The notes beneath the pieces are model-generated. The model worked only from the letters and a program-made list of their open reading frames with translations, was not told the DNA's origin and made no database searches. Shown here piece by piece: positions 28,216 to 37,187 of a DNA stretch of 64,000 nt. This DNA comes from Caulobacteraceae bacterium (GTDB taxonomy: Bacteria > Pseudomonadota > Alphaproteobacteria > Caulobacterales > Caulobacteraceae), in contig CANJLH010000001.1 of NCBI GenBank assembly GCA_947475415.1, positions 186,001-250,000 on the forward strand, written 5' to 3'. The position numbers and the translations under genes are program-made. Position 1 is the stretch's first letter. Each line of letters starts with the position of its first letter.

Positions 28216-29811
28216 ATGCCCCCTGCACCCGTCCATCCCGCCTCCCGCCCCGAGACCTATGGCGAGGTCGTGCGCCGGCAGGCCTGCGCGCGACCGGACG
28301 CGCCGGTCACCATATTCGAGGGCTGTTCGGTCACTTACGCCGAGCTTGACCGCGCGACGGACCGGGTGGCCAACGCCCTGCTGGCGTCCGGGCTCTCGCC
28401 GGGTCAACGCATCGCCTATCTGGGCAAGAACAGCGACCTGGCCCTTGAACTGACCCTGGGCGCCGCCAAGGCGGGCGTCGTCATGACTCCGGTAGGCTGG
28501 CGCCTCGCTCCCCCTGAGATCGCCTGGATCCTGGACGACTGTGAGGCTCAAATCCTGTTTGCGGAGGAGGAGTTCGCCGCCGCAATCCGCGCCATTGCGC
28601 CCAGCCTGACCCATACCCACCGCTACTTTAGCCTGCGCGGCGTGGTCGCCGGCTGGGAGGACTACGCCGCCTGGCGCGACTCCGCTCCGGCGACGGCGCC
28701 GCAGATCACGCTCAAACCTGACGATGTGGTGCTGCAGATCTACACCTCCGGCACCACCGGACGGCCCAAGGGCGCCATGCTCTCCCACGCCAACTCCACC
28801 GCCCTGCGCTCCATCGTCAGCGCCGTGGCGCCCGAGTGGCTGGCGGGGGTCGCCGGAGAGAAACTCCTTTTCACCATGCCCTACGCCCATGTGGCCGGGG
28901 TCGGTCAGGCGCTGCTGGGCGTCTACAACGGGGTGACCCTGATTATTCACCGCGAGTTCGACCCCGGCGCCACCCTGGCGGCCATCACCGAATATCGACC
29001 CGAGCGCCTGTTCCTGGTCCCCGCGGCGATCCAGATTCTGATCCGCCACCCGGACGCGGCGAACACCGACTATTCCTGCGTGAAGTACCTGAGCTACGGC
29101 GCGAGCCCAATTCCGCTGGAACTGCTGCGTGACGCCATGCGGCTTCTGAAGTGCGGCTTCATCCAGCTCTACGGCATGACCGAGACCTGGGGCACCATCG
29201 CGGCCCTGGCGCCGGAGGACCACGACCTAGATAACCCTGGACGGCTGACCGCCGCGGGCAAGGCCCTGCCGGGCGTGGAATTGCGCATTCTCGGCCCCGA
29301 AGGCGCAGTGTCGCCCCCCGGCGAGACCGGCGAAGTGGCCATCCGGTCCCCCTCGGTAATGACCGGCTACTGGAAACGGCCGCAGGACACCGCCCGGGTC
29401 CTCGACGCCGATGGCTGGTATCGCACCGGCGATGCCGGCCGGATGGACGCGGACGGATACCTGTTCATCCAGGACCGGCTGAAGGACATGATCATCTCCG
29501 GGGCCGAGAACATCTATCCGGCCGAGGTTGAGAGCGCGATTTTCGGCCACCCCGCCGTTGCCGATGTCGCGGTCATCGGCGTTCCCGATGAGAAATGGGG
29601 TGAGGCGGTGAAGGCCATGGTGGTGCTTAAGCCCGGTGCGGCCGCCGATGAAGCCGCCATCATCGCCTGGGCGCGGACTCGCATCGCGGCCTTCAAGGCG
29701 CCCAAGAGCGTCGACTTCATCGACGCAGTGCCCCGTAATCCATCCGGCAAGATCCTGCGCCGCGAACTACGCGACCCCTTCTGGGCGGGCCGCGAGCGTC
29801 AGGTGAACTAG
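28216..29811 (+). CDS. Acyl-CoA synthetase (AMP-binding family)
   Basis: A 531-residue adenylate-forming ligase that activates a carboxylic acid to its CoA thioester. The motifs in order are P-loop YTSGTTGRPKGAMLSH, YGMTETWG, WYRTGDAGRMD, SGAENIYPAEVE and the C-terminal PSGKILRREL with the catalytic Lys. Full length with no signal peptide. The stop is one base from the convergent SDR stop. It is likely to feed the acyl-CoA dehydrogenases downstream, but the acid is unknown. Confidence 0.92.
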   Translation: MPPAPVHPASRPETYGEVVRRQACARPDAPVTIFEGCSVTYAELDRATDRVANALLASGLSPGQRIAYLGKNSDLALELTLGAAKAGVVMTPVGWRLAPPEIAWILDDCEAQILFAEEEFAAAIRAIAPSLTHTHRYFSLRGVVAGWEDYAAWRDSAPATAPQITLKPDDVVLQIYTSGTTGRPKGAMLSHANSTALRSIVSAVAPEWLAGVAGEKLLFTMPYAHVAGVGQALLGVYNGVTLIIHREFDPGATLAAITEYRPERLFLVPAAIQILIRHPDAANTDYSCVKYLSYGASPIPLELLRDAMRLLKCGFIQLYGMTETWGTIAALAPEDHDLDNPGRLTAAGKALPGVELRILGPEGAVSPPGETGEVAIRSPSVMTGYWKRPQDTARVLDADGWYRTGDAGRMDADGYLFIQDRLKDMIISGAENIYPAEVESAIFGHPAVADVAVIGVPDEKWGEAVKAMVVLKPGAAADEAAIIAWARTRIAAFKAPKSVDFIDAVPRNPSGKILRRELRDPFWAGRERQVN

Positions 29812-29812
29812 C

Positions 29813-30631
29813 TCACGCCCACCGCACCCCACCATCCACATGCAAGGTCTCGCCGGTGATGTAGCCGGCGGCCTCGGAGGCCAGGAAGACGGCCGAGGCG
29901 CCCACCTGGCTGCCCTTGGCGCGCTTTTGCGGCAGGACGCCCTCGGCGAAGATGGAGCCTAGCAGCGCCGCCTTGTCAGGCGGAAGGGTGCGGAAGACCC
30001 CACGGGTAGGATGCGAACGGCTGCCTAAACTCATCGGCTCGTCGGGATCGTCCGGGCCGGTGGCGTAGGGGGCGATGGCGTTGACGGTGACGTTGGCGGG
30101 CCCAACCTCCACAGACAGCACCCGGGTGAACCCGTGAACGCCCGCCTTGGCGGCGGAATAGATCGCCAGATAGGGGTCACCCACCACCCCCGACATCGAG
30201 CCGATGTTGATCACCCGCCCCCACTGGCGCGCGATCATCCCCGGCAGGAACACCCGCGTGCAGTTCAGCACGCTCATCAGGGTGATATCGATGTCGGCCC
30301 TCCACTGGGCCGGCTCGGAGCCGGCGAAGGGGCCGACATCCACGTTGCCGCCGACGTTGTTCACCAGCACGTCCAGGTGTCCGAAGCGGTTCAGCGCCGC
30401 CTCCGCCATCGCCCGGACCTGGTCGTAATCGGTGACGTCGGCGGCAATGAACACCGCATCCGCCGCGCCGGCCTCCAGCGCCCGGTCAACCACCACCCGC
30501 CCAGCCGTCGCGTCGCGCCCGACCACCGCCACTTTGGCGCCCTCTCCGGCGAACGCCATGGCGATGGCGCGGCCGATGTTGGCGGTGGCGCCGGTGACCA
30601 GGACCGGACGGTCCGTAAGCCCGGTGTCCAT
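29813..30631 (-). CDS. Short-chain dehydrogenase/reductase
   Basis: A 272-residue NAD(P)-dependent SDR. It has TGATANIG at the cofactor site, NNVGGN, catalytic Ser in GSMSGVVG and the YxxxK in YSAAKAGVHGF, ending with the usual GETLHVDGGVRWA. ATG 30631 has GGGGAGAG at good spacing; upstream in-frame sequence is not SDR-like. It is divergent from the acyl-CoA dehydrogenase pair and convergent with the acyl-CoA synthetase. Likely oxidises a 3-hydroxyacyl or alcohol substrate; not specific. Confidence 0.88.
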   Translation of the reverse strand: MDTGLTDRPVLVTGATANIGRAIAMAFAGEGAKVAVVGRDATAGRVVVDRALEAGAADAVFIAADVTDYDQVRAMAEAALNRFGHLDVLVNNVGGNVDVGPFAGSEPAQWRADIDITLMSVLNCTRVFLPGMIARQWGRVINIGSMSGVVGDPYLAIYSAAKAGVHGFTRVLSVEVGPANVTVNAIAPYATGPDDPDEPMSLGSRSHPTRGVFRTLPPDKAALLGSIFAEGVLPQKRAKGSQVGASAVFLASEAAGYITGETLHVDGGVRWA

Positions 30632-30740
30632 GTGGTTCTCTCCCCAATCGGCGCCGGTGACCCCGCGATGGTCCCCGTGGCGCGGCCCAACTCTAGGGTC
30701 TAATGTGGGCGGGCAAAAGCATTCCGAGGGAGAAGGCCGC

Positions 30741-31880
30741 ATGGAATTCGCGTGGTCGCAATCACATCTGGACTACCGGAAACGGGTGTCCGGCTTCCTG
30801 GAAAAGGAGCTGCCGGCGGACTGGTTCGAGACCCTCCAGAAGGGCATCGCCACCAAGGAACAGGCCGAGTTTTCCCGCGACTTCTGTCCCAAGCTTGCCG
30901 ACGCTGGCCTGCTCACCCCGCAATGGCCGAAGGAATACGGCGGCGAGGACGGCGAGGCCTGGGAGCAGTTCATCCTGGCCGAGGAGGTGTGGCGCTGGGG
31001 CGAGCCGCGCGGGCCGCAGTACATGGGGGTCAACTGGATCGGGCCGACGCTGATGCGGTTCGGCACCGAGGAGCAGAAGGACATCCACCTGAAGGGTATC
31101 GCGTCCGGCAAGCTGGTCTGGTCACAGGGCTTCTCCGAACCCCAGGCCGGCACCGATCTCGGCGCCATGCAGACCAAGGCCGAATGGAACGGCCAGGGCT
31201 ATACGGTCAACGGCATGAAGCTGTGGACCTCCTACTCGGAATGGGCGGACTGGATCTTCCTGCTGGCCAGGACCGGGCCGGAGCGCAAACAGATCAGCGT
31301 CTTCCTGGTGGACATGAAGACGCCGGGCATCCAGGTCGTCCCTTTCCCCGGCCTTCCGGAATACGGCCACCTGAACGAAGTCTATTTCGACAATGTCCAC
31401 ATCCCCGCTTCCGCCCTCTTGGGCGAGGAGCACAAGGGGTGGGACATCATGGCCTTCACCCTCAACTTCGAGCGGGTGGGCCTGCCGCGCTACATCTGGG
31501 GCCTGCGCACCCTGGACATCGCCGTGGAGCAGTTGAAGGCGGAGGGACGTTTCGACGACCCCATCTGCCGCGCCGCCGCCGGGCGGATCGTCGCCCGCTT
31601 CGAGGCCGCCACGGTGCTCACCTACGCGGTGGTGGATGAGCGGATCAACGACATCCAGGGCACGGTGACCCCCAATGTGCAGCGGATCACCGCGGCTCAG
31701 GCCTGCCTGGACCTGATGAGCTTCATGATGGATTACGTTCCCGACTGCCTCACTGGCGGCAACAACTTCCTGGAGCTGTTCTACCGCGGCCAGGTGGCCT
31801 CCACCATCGCCGCCGGAGCCTATGAGATCCAACTCGACGCGATCGCCCAGCGCGGTCTCGGCATGCCCCGGGGAAGGTAG
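30741..31880 (+). CDS. Acyl-CoA dehydrogenase, large partner
   Basis: A 379-residue acyl-CoA dehydrogenase. The flavin/substrate part reads SQGFSEPQAGTDLGAMQT and TVNGMKLWTSYSEWADW, and the C-terminal bundle is complete (GAYEIQLDAIAQRGLGMPRG). GAGGGAGAAGG precedes the ATG; the frame upstream is open only antisense to the SDR. A second, shorter dehydrogenase starts 5 bases after the stop. Such large/small pairs form heteromeric dehydrogenases in steroid and alicyclic degradation, so this is probably one subunit of a two-gene enzyme. Confidence 0.9.
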   Translation: MEFAWSQSHLDYRKRVSGFLEKELPADWFETLQKGIATKEQAEFSRDFCPKLADAGLLTPQWPKEYGGEDGEAWEQFILAEEVWRWGEPRGPQYMGVNWIGPTLMRFGTEEQKDIHLKGIASGKLVWSQGFSEPQAGTDLGAMQTKAEWNGQGYTVNGMKLWTSYSEWADWIFLLARTGPERKQISVFLVDMKTPGIQVVPFPGLPEYGHLNEVYFDNVHIPASALLGEEHKGWDIMAFTLNFERVGLPRYIWGLRTLDIAVEQLKAEGRFDDPICRAAAGRIVARFEAATVLTYAVVDERINDIQGTVTPNVQRITAAQACLDLMSFMMDYVPDCLTGGNNFLELFYRGQVASTIAAGAYEIQLDAIAQRGLGMPRGR

Positions 31881-31885
31881 ACGCC

Positions 31886-32857
31886 ATGCAGTTCCAACTC
31901 GACGAGAACCAGGCCGCCGTCCTCGCTGGCGTCCAGGCCATCCTGCAACACCATCAGGACGTCCCTGGCGCTCACCGGCGCGGCTGGTCCTATTATTCCA
32001 TGGAGCTGGATGAGGCGCTGTCACGCAACGGCTACCTGGACATCGGCCGCACCGAAGGCATGGGCGGCGTCGAAAGCGCCCTGGTGGTGCTGGAAGCCGC
32101 CAAGGCGCCGGTGTCGGTGGAGATCGGCGCCTCGGTGCTGGTGGCGCCGCACCTTAGCGCGACCGAGATTCCGCGGCCGATCTGCCTGATCAGCGGCGAC
32201 CTGATGAAGGCCCAGCGGTACCTGCCGGTGGCCAGGACCGCGATCATCGACACCGGCGACGATGTGTTGGTGCTGCCCGTCGACCCGGCCAATGTGGAAG
32301 CCGTGGAAAGCATCTTCGCCTATCCCTTCGGCCGCTTCAAAACCCGCCCGGACCTGGCCGGGGCCCAACGCCTGGGCAAGGCCGCCGTGGCGCCCCTGCG
32401 CCAATGGGCGCGCGTCGCCCTCGCCTGCGAGGTCGCCGGCGCCATGCGCGCGGCTATCGACTTCACCGTCGACTACACCAAGCAGCGCAAGATGTTCGGT
32501 TCGACGCTGGCGGCCTACCAGGCGGTGCATCACCGGCTGGCGGAATGCCACCTGATCGCCGAGGGCGTGCGTGCCCTGGCGCTCAAGGCCGCCTGGAGCG
32601 GCGACGAATCCGAGGCCGCCTGGGCGGCGACCTACGCCCAGATGAATATCCAGAAGGTGCTGTTCGACACCCACCAGTTCAACGGCGGCATGGGGGTGAC
32701 GAACGAGCACAAGCTGCACTTCTGGACCTACCGCTTCCGGGCCCTGCAGGCCGAGGTCGGCGGCCAGTCCGGCGCGGCCCTCGACACTGCCGACCTTCGC
32801 TGGGGCCCACCCGGCGCCGGCGCCATCGACCGGGCGGCGGTACGGGGGGCGGCGTAA
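31886..32857 (+). CDS. Acyl-CoA dehydrogenase-like small partner subunit
   Basis: A 323-residue member of the acyl-CoA dehydrogenase family, short because the middle beta domain is reduced. The C-terminal bundle is recognisable: VDYTKQRKMFGSTLAAYQAV, HQFNGGMGVTNEHKLHFWTYR. The QFNGGMG segment is the counterpart of the flavin-contacting loop. Start at ATG 31886 with GGGGAAGG upstream, 5 bases after the partner. Degenerate partners of this kind usually complete a shared active site rather than act alone. The tail after residue ~300 is Ala/Gly-rich. Confidence 0.85.
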   Translation: MQFQLDENQAAVLAGVQAILQHHQDVPGAHRRGWSYYSMELDEALSRNGYLDIGRTEGMGGVESALVVLEAAKAPVSVEIGASVLVAPHLSATEIPRPICLISGDLMKAQRYLPVARTAIIDTGDDVLVLPVDPANVEAVESIFAYPFGRFKTRPDLAGAQRLGKAAVAPLRQWARVALACEVAGAMRAAIDFTVDYTKQRKMFGSTLAAYQAVHHRLAECHLIAEGVRALALKAAWSGDESEAAWAATYAQMNIQKVLFDTHQFNGGMGVTNEHKLHFWTYRFRALQAEVGGQSGAALDTADLRWGPPGAGAIDRAAVRGAA

Positions 32858-32987
32858 GTATCAACGTCGGTTGGCGTCCGGCGTCGGCAGGCGCGCGCCG
32901 CCGGAGGGTTGAGGGGCCATGATACCTATCCCCACGCGAACATTGAACACGATCACCACAGGGAACGGGGGTTAGGTAGCGCAGCCC

Positions 32988-33911
32988 TCACTCCGCCTCC
33001 TCCAAATCCGGCATCCGCTGTGCTTCCAGCTCGCGGCGGGTTTCCGGGGGAATCTCCATGGAGCGCCGGGTTTCCACGTCGAAGGCCAGGGAAACGTGGT
33101 CGCAGACGCCGACCATCTGGCGGCTGCGGGCATTGAACATCCATCGGCGGCTCCAGTGGGCCTTGCGGTCGATGCGCATCTCGGCGCCAATCACCTTGAC
33201 CCTGTCACCGGCCCGGGGCGTGGCCAGCAGCACCTGACGGCTCTCCAGCATGGCCCAGCCGAAGGCGGCGTGACCCTCGCCGCTGACCAGATGGCCGCGG
33301 CGGGCCTCATTGGCGTCGATGGCCACGAAGTCGATATCCTGGGCGCCCGAGGCCCGCATGAAGCCGGTCTCGTCGCAGACCTCGGACGGCACGTCGCCCT
33401 CCAAGCCGCCGTAGCGGAACTCCCGCCCCTCGCTCCGGCGCTCCAGGTCGGTCAGGGTGACGTCCACGCGGGGCGGGGCGAAGCTCAGCGTCCGAGGCGC
33501 CGCATGGGCCGGCAGCGGCATGCGCGGCCCCTCCGTCCAGGGCAGGTCGGCGGGAGCGCCCGCCCGGGTCGTCCGATCGACCAGGGCCGGGGTCACGATG
33601 AGCGCCGCCGCCCGCTCGCCGGTATCGGCGTTGAGAATCTCCACGTAGAGGCGCGGCGCGCCATCGGCCTCGGTGACCGCGCCTTCCACCACCAGCGGCG
33701 CGCCCAACCGCTGTTCGCGGTAGAAATGGGTGAGCAGGTCACGCGGTGTGAGCGCCAGGCCCCGGCGAATGAGCGCCGCATCATCCAGGCCCAGCCGGGC
33801 GAACCAGGCCTGTGTCGCCAGCCAGGCGCGCCGGGTGTAGTGGCGGACGTTCATATGGCCCAGGTGGTCGATCTCGTCGGCGGTCACCGGGGCGTCGAGC
33901 AGGCGCAACAT
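32988..33911 (-). CDS. Hot-dog fold acyl-CoA thioesterase family protein
   Basis: A 307-residue protein built of two hot-dog repeats. The first starts TADEIDHLGHMNVRHYT, the motif of 4-hydroxybenzoyl-CoA thioesterase-type enzymes. The second covers FRYGGLEGDVPSEVCDETGF to AFDVETRRSMEIP. ATG 33911 is chosen over TTG 33932 because it lies directly at the domain start. It probably hydrolyses acyl-CoA or carries out a related reaction. It is divergent from the ArsR-type regulator. Confidence 0.78.
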   Translation of the reverse strand: MLRLLDAPVTADEIDHLGHMNVRHYTRRAWLATQAWFARLGLDDAALIRRGLALTPRDLLTHFYREQRLGAPLVVEGAVTEADGAPRLYVEILNADTGERAAALIVTPALVDRTTRAGAPADLPWTEGPRMPLPAHAAPRTLSFAPPRVDVTLTDLERRSEGREFRYGGLEGDVPSEVCDETGFMRASGAQDIDFVAIDANEARRGHLVSGEGHAAFGWAMLESRQVLLATPRAGDRVKVIGAEMRIDRKAHWSRRWMFNARSRQMVGVCDHVSLAFDVETRRSMEIPPETRRELEAQRMPDLEEAE

Positions 33912-34059
33912 ATCGGGCGGGATTCCAAACAAAGGCGGCCGTAAGGGCTGCTGGAAAACAGGCTATTCGCTGGCTGAGGCGGGAGAGGGTCCGCCGGGGC
34001 CAGCAGCGCCACCGTAGAATTCCGGCGCCCCTACCGCAACGCCTTCGCCGATCGGATAA

Positions 34060-34127
34060 CACTTAAGGACTTGGTGAAGTGTATTGCGAAGGACCGCCAT
34101 CGCGTGACACTTAATGATATGATTAAG
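34060..34127 (+). promoter_or_regulatory. Candidate ArsR operator overlapping the arsR start
   Basis: A perfect inverted repeat CTTAAT-GATATG-ATTAAG (34110-34127) spans the likely start ATG at 34119. A second ACACTTAA half-site occurs at 34060-34067 as well as at 34107-34114. The short AT-rich dyad is the usual sort of operator for ArsR-type regulators and suggests autorepression. Binding by the adjacent protein is inferred. Confidence 0.5.
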
Positions 34128-34457
34128 CGACAGGCCGAACTCGACCTAATGTACGCCGCCCTCGCCGACCCCACCCGCCGCGCGATAATCGCGCGGCTCG
34201 CGCAGGGACCGGCTTCAGTGAGCGAGCTGGCGCAGCCGCTCGCCATGTCGTTGCCGGCTGTGACGCAGCATCTGAAGCTGTTGGAGCAGAGCGGGTTCGT
34301 CTCCAGCCACAAGTTGGGCCGGGTCCGCACCTGCCGGATTGAACCGGCGCGACTGGCGGCGGCCGAATCCTGGCTGGCCGGCCAGCGGGCCGCCTGGTCG
34401 GCGCGCTTTGATCGCATGGACGCCCTGCTACTGGAAGGAAAAGAGCTCGATGGCTGA
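34119..34457 (+). CDS. ArsR-family transcriptional regulator
   Basis: A 112-residue winged-helix regulator. The helix-turn-helix is SVSELAQPLAMSLPAVTQHLKLLEQSGFV, preceded by the typical ALADPTRRAIIARLA. No Cys metal-site (ELCVCDL type) is visible, so it is not a classical arsenic sensor. ArsR proteins of this type paired with an SRPBCC gene are common. The start could also be at TTG/GTG 34071/34074, giving up to 128 residues; a palindrome covers the ATG at 34119. Its stop overlaps the SRPBCC start by 8 bases. Confidence 0.88.
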   Translation: MIKRQAELDLMYAALADPTRRAIIARLAQGPASVSELAQPLAMSLPAVTQHLKLLEQSGFVSSHKLGRVRTCRIEPARLAAAESWLAGQRAAWSARFDRMDALLLEGKELDG

Positions 34458-34920
34458 CACCGGCAACGACCTGACTATATCGCGCTACCTGGCCGTTTCC
34501 CGCGCCCGAATCTGGCGGGCCTGGGCGGACCCGAAGATCCTGGCCGAATGGTGGTGCCCGAAGCCCTGGACAACCGAGGTTCGCGCGTTTGATTTCCGGC
34601 CGGGGGGCGACTTCTACACCTTCATGCGAGGCCCGCCGGACGAGGGCGGCGAGAGCGACAATCCGGGTTGCTTTCTCGATATTGTCCCCGAGGAAAGGCT
34701 CGTTTTCACCTCGCTGCTTGTCGGGGGCTGGCGGCCGGTGACGCCCTGGATCGGCATAACCGCGATCTTCACCTTGGCCGACGAGGCCGACGGAACACGT
34801 TATGACGTGCGCGTCATGCACCGCGACGCCGAGGAATCCGCGCGCCACGTCGAGATGGGTTTCCACGACGGCTGGAACGTCTGCATCGACCAGCTTGCAG
34901 CGGTCGCACGGCGCCTGTGA
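34450..34920 (+). CDS. SRPBCC (AHSA1-like) domain protein
   Basis: A 156-residue START-like protein with the AHSA1 pattern: ARIWRAWADPKILAEWWCP at the N-terminus, DFRPGGDFYTFM in the middle and the long final helix FHDGWNVCIDQLAAVA. It is translationally coupled to the ArsR regulator (8-base overlap, GGAAGG upstream). The fold binds hydrophobic ligands; a role in co-regulation or ligand sequestration is likely but unproven. Confidence 0.85.
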   Translation: MADTGNDLTISRYLAVSRARIWRAWADPKILAEWWCPKPWTTEVRAFDFRPGGDFYTFMRGPPDEGGESDNPGCFLDIVPEERLVFTSLLVGGWRPVTPWIGITAIFTLADEADGTRYDVRVMHRDAEESARHVEMGFHDGWNVCIDQLAAVARRL

Positions 34921-34996
34921 CGCGGCGCAGAGATCGCGCGCATTGACAATCCCCGCCGCCGTGGAAGCCTGTGCGCCTCATAGCGGGAGGGAAACC

Positions 34997-35650
34997 ATGG
35001 CGGGCGAACTGTTTGGGCTGGAACGGGGCCAGAAGGCGGTGCTGGTGCTGGCGGAGGTGCAGCGGCGTGTGGTGATGCCGCAATATTCCACCAGCCCGAT
35101 CGCGGCCGAGGCCCAAGCGCGCGGCATCGTCGAAAAGATCGACCAGCTGGCCCGAACGTGCCGCGCCGCCGGCCTGCCGGTGATTCATGTCCACAAATGG
35201 AGCCGGCCGGACAAGGGCGGCAACTTCAACAACTGCCGGCTTTCGGCGGCGTCTAACCGGCGGCCGACACCAGATGACCTGGATTATGTGCTGGACTCAC
35301 CCCTGGACGTTCCCGCCAGCGACTATGTGATCAAGCGGGTGCACGGCATCTCCAGTTTCCACAACACCGAGCTGGAGTCCATCATGCGCTACTATGGCGC
35401 CGAGACGGTCATACTGGTGGGCGTGTCCACCGACATGAACATCGTGGCCACATCCATCGAGGCGGTGAACCGTGGCCTGAACGTGGTGGTCCCGGAGGAC
35501 TGCATCGCCGGATCTAGCCCGCAGGTGCACCGCACCCAGATCGACAACATGTTGCGGCTGCTGGCCACAATCACCGACAGTGGCGCGGTGACGGCGGCGC
35601 TGAACTGCGGCGCTCACGGCTCGGAGCTGCTGATGGCGGCCGGGGACTGA
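34997..35650 (+). CDS. Isochorismatase-fold protein lacking catalytic residues
   Basis: A 217-residue cysteine-hydrolase (isochorismatase/nicotinamidase) fold. The first catalytic position, normally Asp in xDxQ, is Glu (VLAEVQRRVV). The Lys is kept in YVIKRVHGISSF. The nucleophilic Cys of the TNxCVxxT signature is Asn (GVSTDMNIVATSIEAVNRG). It is therefore probably not an amidase; it may be a binding protein or use other chemistry. GGGAGG precedes the ATG. It lies upstream of the TcuA-like flavoprotein with a gap of 75 bases. Confidence 0.8.
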   Translation: MAGELFGLERGQKAVLVLAEVQRRVVMPQYSTSPIAAEAQARGIVEKIDQLARTCRAAGLPVIHVHKWSRPDKGGNFNNCRLSAASNRRPTPDDLDYVLDSPLDVPASDYVIKRVHGISSFHNTELESIMRYYGAETVILVGVSTDMNIVATSIEAVNRGLNVVVPEDCIAGSSPQVHRTQIDNMLRLLATITDSGAVTAALNCGAHGSELLMAAGD

Positions 35651-35725
35651 AATACGGTCGTCGCCACGATCGGCGCTATATGCTTGAAGTCGGCCATTGT
35701 CATCGAAGCACAGCGGGAGCGGAAC

Positions 35726-37177
35726 ATGACCTATGACGTGGTGGTGATCGGCTGCGGATCTGCAGCCTTGTCGGCGGCGGTGAACGCTGCGGAGGGCGGC
35801 GCCAGGGTGGCGGTGCTGGAACGCGCGCCCCGGGAAGAGCGGGGCGGCAATTCCCGCTACACCGAAGCGTGGATGCGCATGAAAAGCGAGGATGAAGTCT
35901 CCGACGACTTCATCTACATGTTCTTAGGCGACCGCGGCCATGGCGCCGTCGACCCCAACGTGCTGAAGGACGTGTCGAACGCTTATGAGAACTGGGCCAA
36001 GAACACCAAGGCCTGGGCGTTCAACGATCCGGAACTGGTGGCGGCCCTGGCCGATAATGCGCCGGCCACCATGCACTGGCTGAAGACCCACGGCGTCCAG
36101 TTCACCTTCCACTCCCCCATGCTGCTACAGGGCGGCGACCTGCGCATGGGCCCCTCAGGCGGCGGCCTGGCCATCGTCGAGAGCCTTGCGACCTCCGCCG
36201 AACGGCTAGGGGTGGAGATGATGTACGAGACCACCGGCCGCTCGCTGTTGCAGACAGACGCCGGCGACATCCGCGGCGTGCGCGCCTGGTCCAAGGCGCG
36301 GGGGAACTTCGCCATCGAAACCCGCAACGTCGTGGTCGCCTGCGGCGGCTATGAGGGCAACATCGAGATGATGATCCGCTACTGCGGCGCCAACGCCCAC
36401 CTCACCCGGCCGGTCTCCCCCGGCGGGGTCTACAACAAGGGCGAGGGGATCGAGATGATGCTTGCGGTGGGCGCCGCCGCCGCCGGCCAGTACGACATGT
36501 TCCATGGCGAGCCTGTGGATCCCCGCTCGCCCCGGCACGAGGCGCTGATCGGGGCGCTCAACTACGGCATACTTATCAATGTGGGCGGCAAGCGGTTCGT
36601 GGACGAAGGCGCCAACCGCTATGAGTACATCTATGACGAGCTGAGCTGGTCGGTGATGCGCCAGAAACTGGGCCGTGCGCACTTCGTGTTCGATTCGCGC
36701 TTGTTCGACATTCCGAACATCCGTACACGGATTAAGACCGATCACGAGCCGATCCGGGCGTCATCCGTCGCGGATTTCGCTGTGAAGATCGGCGTCCCCG
36801 AGGCCGCGCTTTCCTCCACCCTGGCCGAATACAACGCCGCCTGTCCGAGCGACGGCGTACGTGACACCACCAAACTGGACGGGCTCGCCACCCGGGGCCT
36901 CACCGTGCCCAAGTCAAATTGGGCACAGCCCATCGACGTCTCCGACCTGTGGGCCTATCCGGTGATGTGCGCCAACACCCTCACCTGCGGCGGGGTGAAG
37001 GTTACCGGTGACGCCGAGGTGCTCAACCGCGACGGCGAACCCATCCCCGGCCTCTACGCCGCCGGCGAGACGGTGGGGCTCTACTATAACCTCTATATCG
37101 GCGCGACGTCGGTGCTGCGCGGCTTGGTGTTCGGACGCCAGGCTGCGCGGAAGATCTGCGCGGGCCTGGGGCGGTAA
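35726..37177 (+). CDS. FAD-dependent dehydrogenase, tricarballylate dehydrogenase (TcuA)-like
   Basis: A 483-residue flavoprotein of the fumarate reductase/succinate dehydrogenase type. The dinucleotide motif is DVVVIGCGSAALSAAVNAAE, followed by RGGNSRYTEAWMRM, and the C-terminal FAD contact is PIPGLYAAGETVGLYYNLY. The NSRYTEAW pattern is what I associate with TcuA, which oxidises tricarballylate to cis-aconitate. The start follows GGGAGC; the frame opens 14 codons further upstream without a site. No tcuB partner is present. It is convergent with the lyase gene 10 bases away. Confidence 0.82.
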   Translation: MTYDVVVIGCGSAALSAAVNAAEGGARVAVLERAPREERGGNSRYTEAWMRMKSEDEVSDDFIYMFLGDRGHGAVDPNVLKDVSNAYENWAKNTKAWAFNDPELVAALADNAPATMHWLKTHGVQFTFHSPMLLQGGDLRMGPSGGGLAIVESLATSAERLGVEMMYETTGRSLLQTDAGDIRGVRAWSKARGNFAIETRNVVVACGGYEGNIEMMIRYCGANAHLTRPVSPGGVYNKGEGIEMMLAVGAAAAGQYDMFHGEPVDPRSPRHEALIGALNYGILINVGGKRFVDEGANRYEYIYDELSWSVMRQKLGRAHFVFDSRLFDIPNIRTRIKTDHEPIRASSVADFAVKIGVPEAALSSTLAEYNAACPSDGVRDTTKLDGLATRGLTVPKSNWAQPIDVSDLWAYPVMCANTLTCGGVKVTGDAEVLNRDGEPIPGLYAAGETVGLYYNLYIGATSVLRGLVFGRQAARKICAGLGR

Positions 37178-37187
37178 GGCAAGCGTC

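Noticed and set aside
30432..30740. N-terminal extension of the acyl-CoA dehydrogenase
   Set aside because: The extension is antisense to the SDR and unlike any dehydrogenase; ATG 30741 has a strong ribosome site.
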